Source: G041228335 sp964580905
Lineage (GTDB): Bacteria; Pseudomonadota; Alphaproteobacteria; Puniceispirillales; UBA1172
Assembly (NCBI GenBank): GCA_964580905.1
Contig: CAZOLR010000005.1
Span: 15,716-79,715, forward strand
Length of the DNA stretch: 64,000 nt
Direction of reading: 5' to 3'
A program made the position numbers and the translations under genes. The notes under the pieces are model-generated. The model ran no database searches and was not told the origin of the DNA. It saw only the letters and a program-made list of their open reading frames with translations. Shown in pieces: positions 25,434 to 33,815 of this stretch (its first letter is position 1; each line of letters opens with the position of its first letter).

Positions 25434-26876
25434 ATGTCGGATCCACTGGATATCACCCGCGATCTTTTCTTCGCCCGGACCGGTCTTGATGAAGACACGG
25501 TCTTATCCACCATCAGCGATTCCCTTGCCGGAAGCGATGATGGCGAGCTGTATCTGGAAGAACGCCACAGCGAGATGATGGTTTTCGACGATGGCCGCAT
25601 GAAATCCGCAAGTTATGATAATTCCAGCGGTTTCGGTCTGCGTGCGATTGCCGGTGAAGCCCATGGTTACGCCCATTCCGGTGAGCTGAGCATTGATGCC
25701 ATCCGCCGCGCCGGCAATACTGTTCGTGCGGTCACATCAGGGCATAACGGGAGCCTTGCACTCCCGCCAAGCGCCGGCAACAACAGGGCGCTCTATACCT
25801 CTGCCAATCCGCTTGAAGCCACCGCTTTTGCCGATAAAGTGACGCTGATGCAGGAAATCGATGCCTATGCGAGGGCAGCTGATCCCGCCGTCGCACAGGT
25901 CAGCGTGTCGCTGGCGGCATCCTGGCAGGCCATCCATATCATGCGTCCTGACGGCTATCAGGTTGCCGATATCCGGCCTCTTGTGCGTCTAAATGTTTCT
26001 GTTGTGATGGAAAAGGACGGACGGATGGAATCCGGGTCCAGCGGTGCCGGCGGGCGGGTGATGCTCGATAAATGGCTTGATCCGCAAATCTGGAAGGCTG
26101 AAGTCATCGAGGCGATCCGGGTTGCCCGCGTCAATCTCGAGTCAATCCCGGCTCCTGCCGGCGAGCTTGAGGTTGTGCTCGGCCCGGGATGGCCGGGGGT
26201 CATGCTCCACGAAGCGGTGGGCCACGGCCTTGAAGGTGATTTCAACCGCAAGGGAACCTCATTGTTTTCAGGACAGGTCGGTGAGCAGGTTGCGGCAAAA
26301 GGCGTTACCGTGGTCGATGACGGGACCATGGATGACCGGCGGGGATCCATCACCATCGATGATGAAGGCACGCCATCACTGCGAAATGTGCTGATCGAAG
26401 ACGGTATTCTCAAGGGCTATATGCAGGACCGGCAGAACGCCCGTCTGATGGGTGTTGATCCCACCGGGAACGGCCGCCGAGAATCCTATGCCCATACACC
26501 AATGCCGAGGATGACCAACACGTTCATGCTCAACGGCTCCTACAGCAACGAAGAAATTCTGGCCAGCGTCAAGAAGGGCATCTATGCCGTCAATTTCGGT
26601 GGCGGGCAGGTGGATATCACCAGCGGCAAGTTTGTCTTTTCCGCCTCCGAAGCCTATATGGTCGAAAACGGACGTCTCGGCGCGCCGGTCAAAGGCGCCA
26701 CACTGATCGGAAACGGCCCCGATGCCATGGGCAAGATCACCATGATCGGAGATGACCTGGCGCTCGATAACGGCATCGGCACCTGCGGCAAGGCAGGCCA
26801 GGGCGTGCCGGTGGGGGTCGGCCAGCCAACCCTGAAAATGGGCGGCATCACCATAGGCGGCACCGAAGCGGCCTGA
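25434..26876 (+). CDS. tldD: Metalloprotease TldD
   Basis: Catalytic half of the TldD/TldE (PmbA) heterodimeric zinc protease that trims leader peptides and unfolded peptides. The protein has 480 residues. The zinc site is H-E-A-V-G-H-G-L-E-G-D near residue 259, followed by the family stretch of G-S-I-T-I-D-D-E-G-T and Y-M-Q-D-R. The open frame extends left to 25275, but ATG 25434 is chosen because GGAG precedes it by seven bases and the protein then has the normal family length. The partner pmbA is 7 kb downstream on the same strand. Divergence from ctaC is common in Alphaproteobacteria. Confidence 0.95.
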   Translation: MSDPLDITRDLFFARTGLDEDTVLSTISDSLAGSDDGELYLEERHSEMMVFDDGRMKSASYDNSSGFGLRAIAGEAHGYAHSGELSIDAIRRAGNTVRAVTSGHNGSLALPPSAGNNRALYTSANPLEATAFADKVTLMQEIDAYARAADPAVAQVSVSLAASWQAIHIMRPDGYQVADIRPLVRLNVSVVMEKDGRMESGSSGAGGRVMLDKWLDPQIWKAEVIEAIRVARVNLESIPAPAGELEVVLGPGWPGVMLHEAVGHGLEGDFNRKGTSLFSGQVGEQVAAKGVTVVDDGTMDDRRGSITIDDEGTPSLRNVLIEDGILKGYMQDRQNARLMGVDPTGNGRRESYAHTPMPRMTNTFMLNGSYSNEEILASVKKGIYAVNFGGGQVDITSGKFVFSASEAYMVENGRLGAPVKGATLIGNGPDAMGKITMIGDDLALDNGIGTCGKAGQGVPVGVGQPTLKMGGITIGGTEAA

Positions 26877-26881
26877 ACAGC

Positions 26882-27406
26882 CTAATTGCCGCTGGTCTTG
26901 TTCACACGCTTTTGCCTGCGCCAGTCTTTCGGCCGGTCAAACCTGCCGGCCCAGAGACCGAGAGTGGCTGCCCGGGCCAGATCTTCTTCGATGAGATAGT
27001 CATCGGTATATTCCGCGACCGCAAGACCTGAACGCACCAGCGCCCGCTGAACATCAAGACCGGCATCTTCGCTGCCGGCAAAGCACCGGCCAAGAAGACG
27101 TTTATACCGGTCCTGTCCCGTAATCCGGCAGGACACCGGTGATGGGGCCGCGGCCAGCATGCCGAGAAGGATATCACGTGATCGTGCCCCGCAATGCCAG
27201 GGATTGCCCTTATCGTCTTCACAGAGCTGCTTTAATTCAGGCGCGTCAATCCCGAGCAGCCTGATCTTCCGGCCATCAAGAGCTATCGTATCACCATCCA
27301 CGATGCGAATTTGTTCGCTGACAAGAAGATATGTTTCACCCGCAATGGGTTCGTTTCGGGAAAAAAGCAAAATCACGCCTGCAAGCACGACGCAAAACCT
27401 TAACAT
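26882..27406 (-). CDS. Thermonuclease (SNase-like) domain protein
   Basis: A 174-residue protein with an N-terminal hydrophobic segment (about 4-16) that may be a signal peptide or anchor. The staphylococcal-nuclease fold follows: V-D-G-D-T-I (calcium-binding Asp), R-L-L-G-I-D-A-P-E (catalytic Arg and Glu positions), D-R-Y-K-R-L-L-G-R-C (second catalytic Arg) and G-L-A-V-A-E-Y. It probably acts as an exported or membrane-bound nuclease; the substrate is not predictable. Its stop is five bases from the convergent tldD stop. Confidence 0.88.
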   Translation of the reverse strand: MLRFCVVLAGVILLFSRNEPIAGETYLLVSEQIRIVDGDTIALDGRKIRLLGIDAPELKQLCEDDKGNPWHCGARSRDILLGMLAAAPSPVSCRITGQDRYKRLLGRCFAGSEDAGLDVQRALVRSGLAVAEYTDDYLIEEDLARAATLGLWAGRFDRPKDWRRQKRVNKTSGN

Positions 27407-27480
27407 GACACATCTCCCGGGACCGGCAATCAGAACTGACTGGATATTATATTACTAAATTCTAATTATATAGTTTCATC

Positions 27481-27500
27481 GATGAGACAAATATCTCATC
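27481..27500. repeat. 7-bp inverted repeat in an AT-rich gap
   Basis: GATGAGA and TCTCATC separated by CAAATA, in the AT-rich 119-base space between the thermonuclease gene and the 3' end of the MFS gene. A short CTTTT follows on the plus strand, where no gene needs termination. On the minus strand, downstream of the MFS gene, there is no T run. It could be a weak terminator of the MFS transcript; uncertain. Confidence 0.3.
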
Positions 27501-27525
27501 CTTTTGCCTGAAACTTTTCGCGTGA

Positions 27526-28731
27526 TCACCGGTCCGGACGGGTGGTTTTTGCCCGCATGATAATCCAAAGGTTGGTGAGCGCCAGGCCAAAACAGATCAC
27601 CCCACCTGTCCCGAAGGTCAGCCCGCCCCCTCCGAATTGGTAGAGAGGCCCGGCAAGGATCAGCCCGCTGACCTGGCCGAGGGAGCCGAAACCCTGCACA
27701 AGGCCTATACTGCCGCCTATCTTGCCCGTCCGTGCCCGCTTGCTGGAGGCCGAGGCCAGCGTCGGGTTTGTCAGCGCAAAACCGACACAGACAAAGGTTG
27801 TCGAGAGAATAACACCGGCAACCGATGACCCCGCCACCATAAACCCGAAGGGGATGAGGAACATGGTCATCAGCTGGCCGGCACCGAGAAAAACCGAACC
27901 TGCCAGTGCCGCGCCCATATCCCCGATCCGGCCGGTTATGGGGCCGATGAGCCCGCCCTGGACAATGACGATCAGCACCCCGATCCAGGTGAAGACCCAG
28001 CCGGTGTTCATGCTGGTAAAGCCGAGCACGTCCTTCATGACCAGTACAAAGGAGACCTCCACCTGAGCAAAAGCAAGGTTGAGCAGAAAGACCGCCACGG
28101 CAAAGCCGCCGAGCCCGCTCGCCATAAAGTCGCCCCATCTTTCCTTGAAGGGAAGACGCATCTTCGGATCCGGCCTGATGCTCTCATCAACAAAAAACTG
28201 GCAGAGCACCATGCCGAGGAAGGAAAGCGTCGCCGCAACCAGAAATGGCGCCATATGCACCGCGCCGCCCAGCCCGGAAAGGAGCCCTCCGAGGGCCGGT
28301 CCTGCGACAAATCCGAGCCCGACGCATGCCCCCATGAGCCCCATCCACCGGGCGCGCTGATCGGGTTTGGTGTTGTCCGTGATAATCGCATGGACAACGC
28401 TGATATTTCCCGAGGCAAGACCGGAGACGATCCGGGAGACAAACATCAGGGCAAGATTTGTGGTGAGCGCGAAAACAAGATACCCAAGGGTGGTGATCAG
28501 GATCGACGTGATCAGCACTTTCTTGCGGCCGATCCGGTCTGACAGGCTGCCAAGGACGGGTGAGCCTATGAACATGGCCAGCGCGAAGGATGCCATCAGC
28601 ATGGCCATGCTGAATTCGCTGCCGCCTGCTTCATCAATCACCGCATAAGGCAGGACAGGGATCAGGGCGCCGACACCGACAAAATTCACGAAAACAACTA
28701 AAAGTAGGCCCTTCATCCGGGATCCTGACAA
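27526..28731 (-). CDS. MFS transporter, TetA/DHA1-like drug:proton antiporter type
   Basis: A 401-residue polytopic protein with about twelve transmembrane segments. The N-terminal half carries motif A of the major facilitator superfamily, G-S-L-S-D-R-I-G-R-K-K-V-L-I, between helices 2 and 3, and R-x-x-x-G-x-x-x-G-N helix-4 residues (R-I-V-S-G-L-A-S-G-N). This pattern is usual for the DHA1/TetA multidrug branch. The substrate is unknown; tetracycline should not be assumed. It ends in a basic tail. It lies nine bases downstream of the gshA stop codon, so it may be read in the same direction as part of the rsmE-gshA unit. Confidence 0.87.
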   Translation of the reverse strand: MSGSRMKGLLLVVFVNFVGVGALIPVLPYAVIDEAGGSEFSMAMLMASFALAMFIGSPVLGSLSDRIGRKKVLITSILITTLGYLVFALTTNLALMFVSRIVSGLASGNISVVHAIITDNTKPDQRARWMGLMGACVGLGFVAGPALGGLLSGLGGAVHMAPFLVAATLSFLGMVLCQFFVDESIRPDPKMRLPFKERWGDFMASGLGGFAVAVFLLNLAFAQVEVSFVLVMKDVLGFTSMNTGWVFTWIGVLIVIVQGGLIGPITGRIGDMGAALAGSVFLGAGQLMTMFLIPFGFMVAGSSVAGVILSTTFVCVGFALTNPTLASASSKRARTGKIGGSIGLVQGFGSLGQVSGLILAGPLYQFGGGGLTFGTGGVICFGLALTNLWIIMRAKTTRPDR

Positions 28732-28740
28732 AAGAACAAG

Positions 28741-30102
28741 TTAAAACTGAAATTCGGTGTAAATCCGATGAATATCTTCATCCCATTTGCCATGAAACAA
28801 TTCAAGCAGGGTTTCTGCCCGGGTGGTTCCGCTTTCGGCAATGGCATGAAGCGGGTCAAGGAAGCCGGTTTCATCATTTCCCGCGCTGTCTGTTATCTGG
28901 CGGCGATGCAGACCACGGCGCGCGATATCCACCATGGATCTTGCAATATCGCCGACATCCCTGTCGCCAAGCCTGCCTTTCAGCCCGTGCCGGGCAACCG
29001 ACATCCGCGCCGCAGCTATATCTTCAGCCCCGAGATCAGCGGCAAGCTCCTCTGCCGCTTCAAGCGCATCGGCATCATAGAGAAGACCTGTCCATAAGGC
29101 CGGCAGGGCACAGATCATGTTCCATGGCCCGCCATCGGCGCCGCGCATTTCCAGATATTGTTTGAGCCGGACTTCAGGAAAGGCGGTCGTGACATGATCT
29201 TCCCAGTCCGACATGGCGGGGAGCTCACCCTCATGCCCGGGGAGACGGCCTGCCATGAAATCCCGGAAAGACAAACCGGCCACATCAATATAGCTTTCAC
29301 CGCGGTGGAGGAAATACATCGGCACATCAAGAATGTAATCCACCCATTGCTCATAGCCGAAATCCGGATCAAAGACGCAGGCCGGAATACCGCATCTGGC
29401 ATCATCGGTGTCGGTCCATGCCTCGGCCCTCGTGGAAAGGAGCCCTGTCGGCCTGCCCTCCCGGAAAGGGGAATTGGCGAAAAGCGCCGTCGCAACAGGC
29501 TGAAGCGCCAGCGAAACACGGAACTTGCGCGCCATGTCACGTTCGGAGGCATAATCGAGATTGACCTGAATAGTGGTGGTCCGCTGCATCATATCAAGGC
29601 CAAGACTGCCGACTTTGGGCATGTGGCGGCGCATGATGGCGTAGCGGCCTTTTGGCATCCAGGGGATATCTTCACGCCGCCAGACCGGATCAAACCCGAC
29701 CCCCAGCATGCCCAGCCCAATCTCGCTGGTGGCTTTACGCATATCTTTGAGATGCCGGTTGGTTTCCTGACAGGTCTGGTGCAGGTTTTCCAGCGGCGCC
29801 CCGGAAAGCTCGAACTGGCCACCGGGCTCAAGGGTGATCGAACCGCCATGGCTGTCTTTCAGGCCGATAATGAACTCACCTTCGGTAATCGGGGTCCAGT
29901 GGTGGCTTTCGGCAAGCCCTTTCAAGAGAGCGCCGACACCGTGCTCTTCCTCATAGGAGGGGCGCTGGTGGGTTTTCTGCGCGAAAAGGAGCTTTTCGTG
30001 TTCCGTGCCGATACGCCATTGATCTGCCGGTGTCTCACCGGCTTCAAACCAGGCGACCAGATCTTCCTTGCCGTTGATCATCGGGGAGTGATCATGCGCC
30101 AT
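28741..30102 (-). CDS. gshA: Glutamate-cysteine ligase, plant/alphaproteobacterial (GCS2) type
   Basis: First step of glutathione synthesis, ligating glutamate and cysteine with ATP. The 453-residue protein matches the GCS2-type ligase: W-R-I-G-T-E-H-E-K near the N-terminus, E-P-G-G-Q-F-E-L-S-G-A for the metal and ATP site, and T-T-I-Q-V-N-L-D-Y. Later come F-R-V-S-L-A-L-Q-P-V-A-T-A-L-F-A-N-S-P-F and H-x-T-x-F-P-E-V-R-L-K-x-Y-L-E-M-R-type residues. ATG 30102 is chosen (AAGGA upstream in the correct spacing); a longer open frame to 30456 merely runs antiphase through rsmE. It overlaps the rsmE stop by 11 bases. gshB is not in the window. Confidence 0.94.
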   Translation of the reverse strand: MAHDHSPMINGKEDLVAWFEAGETPADQWRIGTEHEKLLFAQKTHQRPSYEEEHGVGALLKGLAESHHWTPITEGEFIIGLKDSHGGSITLEPGGQFELSGAPLENLHQTCQETNRHLKDMRKATSEIGLGMLGVGFDPVWRREDIPWMPKGRYAIMRRHMPKVGSLGLDMMQRTTTIQVNLDYASERDMARKFRVSLALQPVATALFANSPFREGRPTGLLSTRAEAWTDTDDARCGIPACVFDPDFGYEQWVDYILDVPMYFLHRGESYIDVAGLSFRDFMAGRLPGHEGELPAMSDWEDHVTTAFPEVRLKQYLEMRGADGGPWNMICALPALWTGLLYDADALEAAEELAADLGAEDIAAARMSVARHGLKGRLGDRDVGDIARSMVDIARRGLHRRQITDSAGNDETGFLDPLHAIAESGTTRAETLLELFHGKWDEDIHRIYTEFQF

Positions 30103-30850
30103 CCTGAATTCCTTTCCATTCACCGGCCACGGCCTGCCATACAGCCAGTGCCGCCACCATTGCGGTATCCGCCCGCAACACATTCGGGCCGAGCGAAACA
30201 GCAACGGCCCCGGGCATGCCGAGAAGACGATCCCGCTCAGCCGGCGAGAAACCCCCTTCAGGGCCAATGAAGATCGCCGCCGGTCCCTTAAGCTCTGCCA
30301 CTCGTTCGGTGATGGCATAACCGGGAAGGCCGGCACAGCTTTCGTCACAGAAAATGATATGACGCATCCCGGGCCATTCATCAAGCAATCTGTTGAACGG
30401 CACCGGCTCACGCACATCCACCAGTGTTGTCCGCCCGGTCTGTTCGGCGGCCTCAATCGTGTTTGCCTTTAGCCGATGGCTGTTGACCCGGGTCACCTGG
30501 GTGTAGTTTGTAATCACGGGCTGTAAAATCCCGACGCCGAGTTCTGCCGCCTTTTCAGCAAGATAATCGATGCGTGCCTTTTTTATCGGGGCAAATGCCA
30601 GCATCAGATCAGGCTGATTATCCTGCTCCCGCGAAAGCGCCCCGACACTGAGAACCGCCCGCTTGCGGCCGGTTTCGGCAATTTCGGCCTGCCATTCCCC
30701 GTCACGTCCGTTGAAAAGAAGCACCGTATCACCAGATGTGAGCCGCAGAACATTCACGAGGTAATGCGCCTGTTCCGGGGAAAGAGACAGCGCGGCACCT
30801 GAATTCAGATCATCGGGAACAAAAAGGCGATGGCGGGCACGGGTATTCAT
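30092..30850 (-). CDS. rsmE: 16S rRNA m3U1498 methyltransferase RsmE
   Basis: SAM-dependent SPOUT methyltransferase that modifies U1498 of 16S rRNA in the decoding region. The 252-residue protein has an N-terminal PUA-like domain (R-L-F-V-P and H-Y-L-V-N-V-L-R-L). The trefoil-knot catalytic domain ends with the signature I-G-P-E-G-G-F-S-P-x-E and L-G-x-x-V-L-R-A-D-T-A. Upstream of and overlapping gshA. Its ATG directly abuts the stop codon of a possible tiny reading frame (30851-30943). Confidence 0.95.
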   Translation of the reverse strand: MNTRARHRLFVPDDLNSGAALSLSPEQAHYLVNVLRLTSGDTVLLFNGRDGEWQAEIAETGRKRAVLSVGALSREQDNQPDLMLAFAPIKKARIDYLAEKAAELGVGILQPVITNYTQVTRVNSHRLKANTIEAAEQTGRTTLVDVREPVPFNRLLDEWPGMRHIIFCDESCAGLPGYAITERVAELKGPAAIFIGPEGGFSPAERDRLLGMPGAVAVSLGPNVLRADTAMVAALAVWQAVAGEWKGIQDGA

Positions 30851-30943
30851 TCATTCTCCATACTCCCCGGGATCATCCTTCGCAAGGTAAAACCCGAAAA
30901 CCGCCCCGATCAGCGAAATTGACAGAGGCCAAGGGACTTGCAC
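30851..30943 (-). CDS. Possible 30-residue membrane micro-protein ahead of rsmE
   Basis: A GTG-started frame of 30 codons encoding a hydrophobic centre (P-L-S-I-S-L-I-G-A-V-F-G-F-Y-L-A) with a charged end (K-D-D-P-G-E-Y-G-E). Its TGA is immediately followed by the rsmE ATG, and GGGAG of the rsmE ribosome-binding site lies inside it. No good ribosome-binding site is seen for the frame itself, and the same frame continues open to 31054 through antisense ubiA sequence. It may be chance or the remnant of a longer membrane protein. Confidence 0.22.
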   Translation of the reverse strand: MQVPWPLSISLIGAVFGFYLAKDDPGEYGE

Positions 30944-30972
30944 GCGGCCGGGCAACACGGTATCGCTTGGGC

Positions 30973-31914
30973 ATGGCAAAGACGCGCAAATCCGATCTTG
31001 ATGACATCGGCCTTGATGGTTTCTGGGCTGCCCTGCCGTCACGCTGGCACCCATACATCACCCTGGCCAGGCTTGATCGTTCTGTCGGCTGGTGGCTGCT
31101 TCTGCTGCCGGGATGGCAGGCTATTGTGCTTGCGGGCACGATGCACCAGATCAGCCTTTTACGGATTATACACCTGATGCTGCTGTTCCTCATCGGTGCC
31201 GTGGTCATGCGGGCGGCGGGATGCGTGATCAATGATTTATGGGACCGTGAGCTGGACAAATCCGTGGAACGGACCCGCAACCGCCCCCTTGCCTCCGGGC
31301 AGGTAACGGTGCACGGCGCGCTGATATTTCTCCTCGTCCTTGGATTGACCGGGGCCGTTGTGCTCTGGCTTCTTCCCCTCACGGCGATTGTCACCGGCCT
31401 TCTGTCGCTGCCGCTCATTGTGGTCTATCCACTGGCCAAACGGGTGATGGGACTGCCGCAACTGATTCTCAGCCTTACTTTCAGCTGGGGCGCCCTGCTT
31501 GGCTGGGCCGCCGTCGGGGTCTGGCCCGGCCTTGAGGCCTGCCTGCTTTACATTGCCGCGGCCTTATGGGTTTTCGGCTACGATACGATCTACGCGGTGC
31601 AGGATATGGCCGATGACGCGAAACTGGGGATAGGTTCATCTGCCCTCACCCTTGGCGGGAAGGTCAGGCCGACCGTCGCGTTTGTATATGCGGTCATGAT
31701 CCTTATTCTGCTGGCGCTTGGGGGGGTGATCGGTGCCGGATGGGGATGGATCGCAGGGGTTGCCGCAGCCGCGCTTCACTGCCGCTGGCAGATAACCCGG
31801 CTTGATCCTGAAAACCCTGCACTTGCCGGACGAATTTTCCGGTCAAACCGGGATACCGGGCTGATCCTTACCGGCGCTGCGATGGCCTTTTATTTCGAAA
31901 AAACAATGCTATAG
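30973..31914 (+). CDS. ubiA: 4-hydroxybenzoate polyprenyltransferase
   Basis: Attaches the polyprenyl tail to 4-hydroxybenzoate in ubiquinone synthesis. The protein has 313 residues with about eight transmembrane helices. The first aspartate-rich motif is N-D-L-W-D-R-E-L-D-K-x-V-E-R-T-R-N-R-P-L-A-S-G, and the second is Y-D-T-I-Y-A-V-Q-D-M-A-D-D-A-K-L-G-I-G-S. R-P-Y-x-x-L-x-R-x-D-type residues occur as H-P-Y-I-T-L-A-R-L-D-R-S-V-G. ATG 30973 gives the usual N-terminus; a TTG at 30919 in the same frame would add 18 unlikely residues. Works in the same pathway as coq7 (58592). Divergent from rsmE. Confidence 0.94.
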   Translation: MAKTRKSDLDDIGLDGFWAALPSRWHPYITLARLDRSVGWWLLLLPGWQAIVLAGTMHQISLLRIIHLMLLFLIGAVVMRAAGCVINDLWDRELDKSVERTRNRPLASGQVTVHGALIFLLVLGLTGAVVLWLLPLTAIVTGLLSLPLIVVYPLAKRVMGLPQLILSLTFSWGALLGWAAVGVWPGLEACLLYIAAALWVFGYDTIYAVQDMADDAKLGIGSSALTLGGKVRPTVAFVYAVMILILLALGGVIGAGWGWIAGVAAAALHCRWQITRLDPENPALAGRIFRSNRDTGLILTGAAMAFYFEKTML

Positions 31915-31926
31915 GATCTTCAGCGC

Positions 31927-32727
31927 CTAGAGGTAAGTTTCGGCGTTTTCCGCCACCGCTTCCACCTGTTGCCATGGCCCTTCCGGCACGTTGAGTGATG
32001 TCCTTGCCAGTTTGCGTGCCGCGTCTTCCCGGGCCGTACGCTCGGCTGACAGGCGCAATATCCACGCATCAAGATCACCTTCTGCGCCATCGAGTTTCAT
32101 GACTTCTTTCAGCATGGTTTCTTCACTCATGGCTTGAAACCTGCGGCCGGTGGCCGGAATATCGGCATGGGCTACCGGCCCGGACTGCCCCCGGACAAGC
32201 CCTGCCCGTGACTGATACCCGTAAACCGGGGCGGCAAAGACCGCATCATCCGCATCCGGCCGCGGTCCATGGTCCACCTGCCCCTCTTCAAGGCAGATGA
32301 AATCATAGGCGATGCCAAGGGCTTCGGTATCATGCATATGACGGAGCTGGGCCGGATCAAGCCATGCTATATTGAGCCGGACCATGGTCCCGGGTGAAGG
32401 ACAGGCGGTGGCAGGCACCGCCCCGTAATAGGAAAGCGCGGCGGCAAAAACAATATCACAGTCCTTCAGGACACATGAGGTCACCGGAACGAGTGCGTCC
32501 GTCCCGAATTTACGGCGCAACTGAAGTGGCGCCCGGTTTGATCCGACGGAAAGAACCGGCAGGCGGCCTTTAAGGTCACTGGCCGGAATCCCCTCTTCCA
32601 CCAGATGAGGCAGGCCATCGCGCATGAAAAAATCACCTTCCGGTGCCGGGTAGGGGTAGAGTTTGGCCTGAGACAATGGCGCAATGACGCCATCAACATG
32701 GTCCGGGAACCAGCGCGGTGGCAGCAC
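31927..32727 (-). CDS. Conserved hypothetical protein coupled to argC
   Basis: A 266-residue soluble protein that I cannot name. It begins two bases after the argC stop, so the two genes are co-transcribed. Visible features are L-P-V-L-S-V-G-S-N-R-A-P-L-Q-L near residue 60 (faintly like the Y-G-S-N phosphate loop of gamma-glutamylcyclotransferase folds) and F-A-A-A-L-S-Y-Y-G-A-V-P-A-T. There is also Y-D-F-I-C-L-E-E-G. The C-terminal 80 residues look helical and charged. No signal peptide, metal motif or membrane segment. The cyclotransferase resemblance is a guess from one short motif. Confidence 0.7.
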   Translation of the reverse strand: MLPPRWFPDHVDGVIAPLSQAKLYPYPAPEGDFFMRDGLPHLVEEGIPASDLKGRLPVLSVGSNRAPLQLRRKFGTDALVPVTSCVLKDCDIVFAAALSYYGAVPATACPSPGTMVRLNIAWLDPAQLRHMHDTEALGIAYDFICLEEGQVDHGPRPDADDAVFAAPVYGYQSRAGLVRGQSGPVAHADIPATGRRFQAMSEETMLKEVMKLDGAEGDLDAWILRLSAERTAREDAARKLARTSLNVPEGPWQQVEAVAENAETYL

Positions 32728-32729
32728 GA

Positions 32730-33701
32730 TCAGGCCTCCGGCTCAGCGGTAAGACCAGCCGCTTCATCAAGACCGAGACAGAGATTGAGATTCTGCACCG
32801 CCGCACCCGACGCGCCCTTGCCGAGATTATCCAGCCGGGCAACACAGAGATACTGGCCCGCATCCCCTTTTGTCCCTTCATGGCCGAGGATGAAAATCTC
32901 CAGCATATTTGTTCCGCGGAGCGCGTCGGCGGCGAGATATCCCTTGCCGGTCAGGCCCTGCGGGGAAAACGGCGCATGGACATTGATAAATATCTCGCCC
33001 TGATAATGCCGGGAATAGACAGCGTGGAGATCAGCGGCACTCGCCCCGCCCTTCAACTGATCCGGGATGAGCGGAAGTTCAACCAGCATCCCGCAGGGGA
33101 AATTCCCCACCATCGGCATGAAAAGAGGTTTGCGGGAAAGCCCGGTATGGTGCATCACTTCGGGAATATGCTTATGGGCAAGATCAAGCGCGTAACCGAA
33201 ATGTTTCGGCCCGGCATCTGTTTCCATATATTCAATCAGGGCCTTGCCGCCGCCGGTATACCCGCTGATCGCCGGAATGGTCAGCACCTGTTCCGGATCA
33301 AGCAGGCCGGCATCGACAAGAGGCCGGATGAGCGCAATCATGGCGGTGGCATAACAGCCCACATTGGCAATCCGTTTTGCGGATCTGATTCGGTCACGCT
33401 GGCCCGGTGCAAGTTCAGGAAAGCCGTAGACCCAGCCATCCGCAACACGATGCGCGGTGGATGCATCAATGATGGTGCAATCGAGCCCGTCGGCGAGACC
33501 GACCGCCTCAACCGCGGCGTCATCAGGCAGGCAGAGTATCACCGCATCCGATGCCGCCATCGCCTCACGGCGGGCGGATCTGTCTTTGCGACGGGAATCA
33601 TCAAGACGGATGAGGCTGATCTCATCGCGTTGCTGAAGCCTGGCGTGAACCTGCAATCCTGTCGTGCCAGCCTCGCCATCAATGAATACGTGATAGGTCA
33701 T
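32730..33701 (-). CDS. argC: N-acetyl-gamma-glutamyl-phosphate reductase, type 2
   Basis: Third step of arginine biosynthesis, NADPH-dependent reduction of N-acetylglutamyl phosphate. The 323-residue protein is the shorter type 2 form: F-I-D-G-E-A-G-T-T-G-L-Q-V at the N-terminus for nucleotide binding, and the catalytic Cys116 in N-V-G-C-Y-A-T-A. The substrate region P-A-I-S-G-Y-T-G-G-G-K and F-x-P-x-V-G-N-F follow. ATG 33701 gives the standard N-terminus; ten extra in-frame codons upstream are not conserved. Other arg genes are not in the window. Divergent from pmbA. Confidence 0.95.
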   Translation of the reverse strand: MTYHVFIDGEAGTTGLQVHARLQQRDEISLIRLDDSRRKDRSARREAMAASDAVILCLPDDAAVEAVGLADGLDCTIIDASTAHRVADGWVYGFPELAPGQRDRIRSAKRIANVGCYATAMIALIRPLVDAGLLDPEQVLTIPAISGYTGGGKALIEYMETDAGPKHFGYALDLAHKHIPEVMHHTGLSRKPLFMPMVGNFPCGMLVELPLIPDQLKGGASAADLHAVYSRHYQGEIFINVHAPFSPQGLTGKGYLAADALRGTNMLEIFILGHEGTKGDAGQYLCVARLDNLGKGASGAAVQNLNLCLGLDEAAGLTAEPEA

Positions 33702-33815
33702 TCTTGGGGTTTTACTCCCGCGCCAAGGCAACGGGCAAACAGTTTTTTTATCCCGGGCCCATCTTTTCTTTGGGTTGAGGTTGTACTTTGCCGCTCAAAA
33801 CGCTATGTGAAAGCC

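Noticed and set aside
27526..28731. Calling the MFS exporter a tetracycline resistance gene
   Set aside because: Motif A and the helix-4 motif are shared by the whole DHA1 group and do not define the substrate.
29158..30270. A 370-codon plus-strand open frame
   Set aside because: Antisense to gshA and the end of rsmE; no recognisable domain and no ribosome-binding site.
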